Below, in pieces: positions 5,052-6,135 of a stretch of DNA of 6,135 nt; position 1 is the stretch's first letter; the number at the start of each line of letters is the position of its first letter. A program made the translations under genes and the position numbers. Where the stretch lies: assembly GCA_007127385.1 (NCBI GenBank), contig SKZM01000160.1:1-6135 (forward strand), given 5' to 3'. A model generated the notes under the pieces. The model was given only the letters and a program-made list of their open reading frames with translations. It did not search any database and had not been told where the DNA came from. Origin of the DNA: Methanosalsum sp. GTDB taxonomy: Archaea > Halobacteriota > Methanosarcinia > Methanosarcinales > Methanosarcinaceae.

Positions 5052-5825
5052 GTGTCCATCAAAAAAACAAAGGAAGACCTTGAGGATGTCTCACTCCTCA
5101 AATTCGCACTTACTCGCCAGCTTCAGAGAATGTATGAGACCACTGATGTAGATGTCATTATGTTTTCAGGAGTTGATGGAAAGATATATGCTTCATATAT
5201 CCCCGAGTCGGTTGGTCCTAAGATATTTGAACTGACCACACTTATCAGCAATAATATGCTCCATATTGCAAAACAGCTTGATATGGGCCTGAAGCAATCT
5301 GTTGTTGAATATGATACCGGTACCACTGCCATATTTTCCTCGGTTGGCAAAGGGGCTCTTCTTATTTCGCTGTTTACCAGAAGAACAGACCTTGCAGAGA
5401 ATATGAATAAGATCGAAATAACCAGGACGGTCATGCAGCACGTTTTTGAACAGCGGTCCATGACATCAGAACAGCTTGATAAATATTCTCAGGAAGTTGC
5501 TGATGAACTGCGAATCTTGAGTAAGAGTGTATTTGATGAAATGTACACTCATTCATCTGAATATAAAAAGAATATGGAAATACTTGCAGATATCAAGGAT
5601 AAAATTGCAACTGTTATGGGTAAGACGGAAGTTGATCAGGTACTTGCAATGGCTTTTTATGAAGTTGCGTCTTCACCTAAATGGATGACTGAAGACCTCT
5701 GGATAATGCTGGTTGAAATGATCATAAATCAGCAGATAAGGCCCCTACACGGGGACTATATAGCAGATATATGTGAAACTGAATGGATTCCCGATATCAG
5801 GCACAAGCTCGAAGCGTTTATGTGA
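5052..5825 (+). CDS. Roadblock/LC7 (MglB-like) domain protein with helical C-terminus
   Basis: 257 residues from GTG 5052 (260 from GTG 5043). Counting from 5043, residues about 20-115 have the Roadblock/LC7 pattern. A leading helix FALTRQLQRMYETTD is followed by VDVIMFSGVDGKIYASYIP (strand, DG turn, strand), a long helix FELTTLISNNMLHIAKQLDM, and strands VVEYDTGTTAIFSS and GALLISLFTR. These domains form homodimers that act as scaffolds or regulators, for example MglB acting on the GTPase MglA. Residues about 120-210 are strongly helical and may form a coiled coil. The C-terminal 50 (EDLWIMLVEMIINQQIRPLH, then ETEWIPDIRHKLEAF) make a compact acidic/aromatic end that I do not recognise. No partner GTPase is in the window, so the neighbouring KaiC-like ATPase is the more likely partner. 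There are 14 bases between its neighbour's stop and this start. Confidence 0.7.
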   Translation: MSIKKTKEDLEDVSLLKFALTRQLQRMYETTDVDVIMFSGVDGKIYASYIPESVGPKIFELTTLISNNMLHIAKQLDMGLKQSVVEYDTGTTAIFSSVGKGALLISLFTRRTDLAENMNKIEITRTVMQHVFEQRSMTSEQLDKYSQEVADELRILSKSVFDEMYTHSSEYKKNMEILADIKDKIATVMGKTEVDQVLAMAFYEVASSPKWMTEDLWIMLVEMIINQQIRPLHGDYIADICETEWIPDIRHKLEAFM

Positions 5826-5838
5826 TATAAAATAAGCA

Positions 5839-5847
5839 GGTGGTGAT
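5839..5847 (+). promoter_or_regulatory. Near-consensus ribosome binding site before a TTG start
   Basis: GGTGGTGAT matches the archaeal GGAGGTGAT at all but one position and lies three bases before TTG 5851. It is the best ribosome binding site in the window and is what supports the non-ATG start of the last gene. Confidence 0.75.
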
Positions 5848-5850
5848 ATA

Positions 5851-6135
5851 TTGGAGAAAGTGCAGGAAAAATCTGAAAGCGAAACATCATTTAATGATGA
5901 TTTAGATGGGATGAATAATGTATCTGAAAATATAAACGCCATCATTGAAAATGATATTTCAGCCTGTGATAAGGATGACTCTTCCATTCAAGAAGCAGAA
6001 AGCTCATGTGATTCTATAGATGCTGAAAATACTCCAAAAAACTATCCAATAGTTGCTAATACACTTCCCCAGGAAATGTATGACTCAGGACCAGAAGATG
6101 AAATTGAAGGCATTACTGAAGAGGAATGCACTGAA
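5851..6135 (+). CDS. Very acidic protein of unknown function, N-terminal part (runs off window)
   Basis: The frame is open for 95 codons from TTG 5851 to the window end with no stop. The TTG is chosen because of the strong ribosome binding site three bases upstream; the first ATG in frame is at 5911. The visible part begins MEKVQEKSESETSFNDDLDG and is dominated by Glu, Asp, Ser and Asn, with almost no hydrophobic clusters, so it is probably disordered. Two Cys residues occur in DISACDKDD and AESSCDSID. A slightly more ordered segment, NYPIVANTLPQEMYDSG, appears near residues 70-86 before more acidic sequence. It lies 25 bases after the Roadblock-like gene and is clearly part of the same operon. 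An acidic disordered leader in front of a folded domain is possible. I do not recognise the family and nothing shows its function. Confidence 0.7.
   Translation, partial: MEKVQEKSESETSFNDDLDGMNNVSENINAIIENDISACDKDDSSIQEAESSCDSIDAENTPKNYPIVANTLPQEMYDSGPEDEIEGITEEECTE

Overview
The window joins two kinds of DNA. From about base 619 to the end the sequence is AT-rich and reads as a euryarchaeon, most likely a methanogen-type member of the Methanosarcinales or a close relative. The signs are archaeal Shine-Dalgarno sequences of the GGTGAT type, TATA-like boxes, a CheF-like archaeal taxis protein, a KaiC/RecA-type ATPase, a V4R protein and an Sm-like protein. The first ~615 bases are clearly GC-richer and look bacterial. 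They hold the 3' half of a VapC-type PIN toxin gene and a GAF-domain fragment, both on the minus strand and both broken. The GC step and two sharp junctions (about 300-327 and 600-621) mean this end is either transferred and decayed DNA or an assembly chimera. The sequence alone cannot decide between these.

Layout: 1-136, nothing recognised; 137-327 (-), vapC remnant; 259-618 (-), GAF fragment abutting the stop codon of the next gene; 619-1794 (-), a complete CPA2/Kef-NapA type cation:proton antiporter; 1795-2018, a divergent promoter region with two adjacent palindromes and five TTGAG/CTCAA half-sites; 2019-6135 (+), a tightly packed operon that runs off the window.

The operon order is: CheF-like PH/winged-helix protein; V4R-domain protein; a small protein that reads as an Sm/LSm fold; a single-domain KaiC-like ATPase with an acidic tail; a Roadblock/LC7 (MglB-like) protein with a helical C-terminus; and the start of a very acidic protein initiated at TTG. 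Intergenic gaps in the last four junctions are -1 to 25 bases, and two stop codons lie inside the Shine-Dalgarno sequence of the next gene, which suggests translational coupling. Together these look like a signalling module: a ligand or metal sensor (V4R), an ATPase switch (KaiC-like), a Roadblock dimer and a CheF-type adaptor. It may feed taxis or surface motility, but that role is inference. The Sm-like member is the most unexpected component.

The other point of note is the V4R gene. Its best ribosome binding site sits in front of an ATA codon 63 bases upstream of the first ATG, in an open proline-rich frame.
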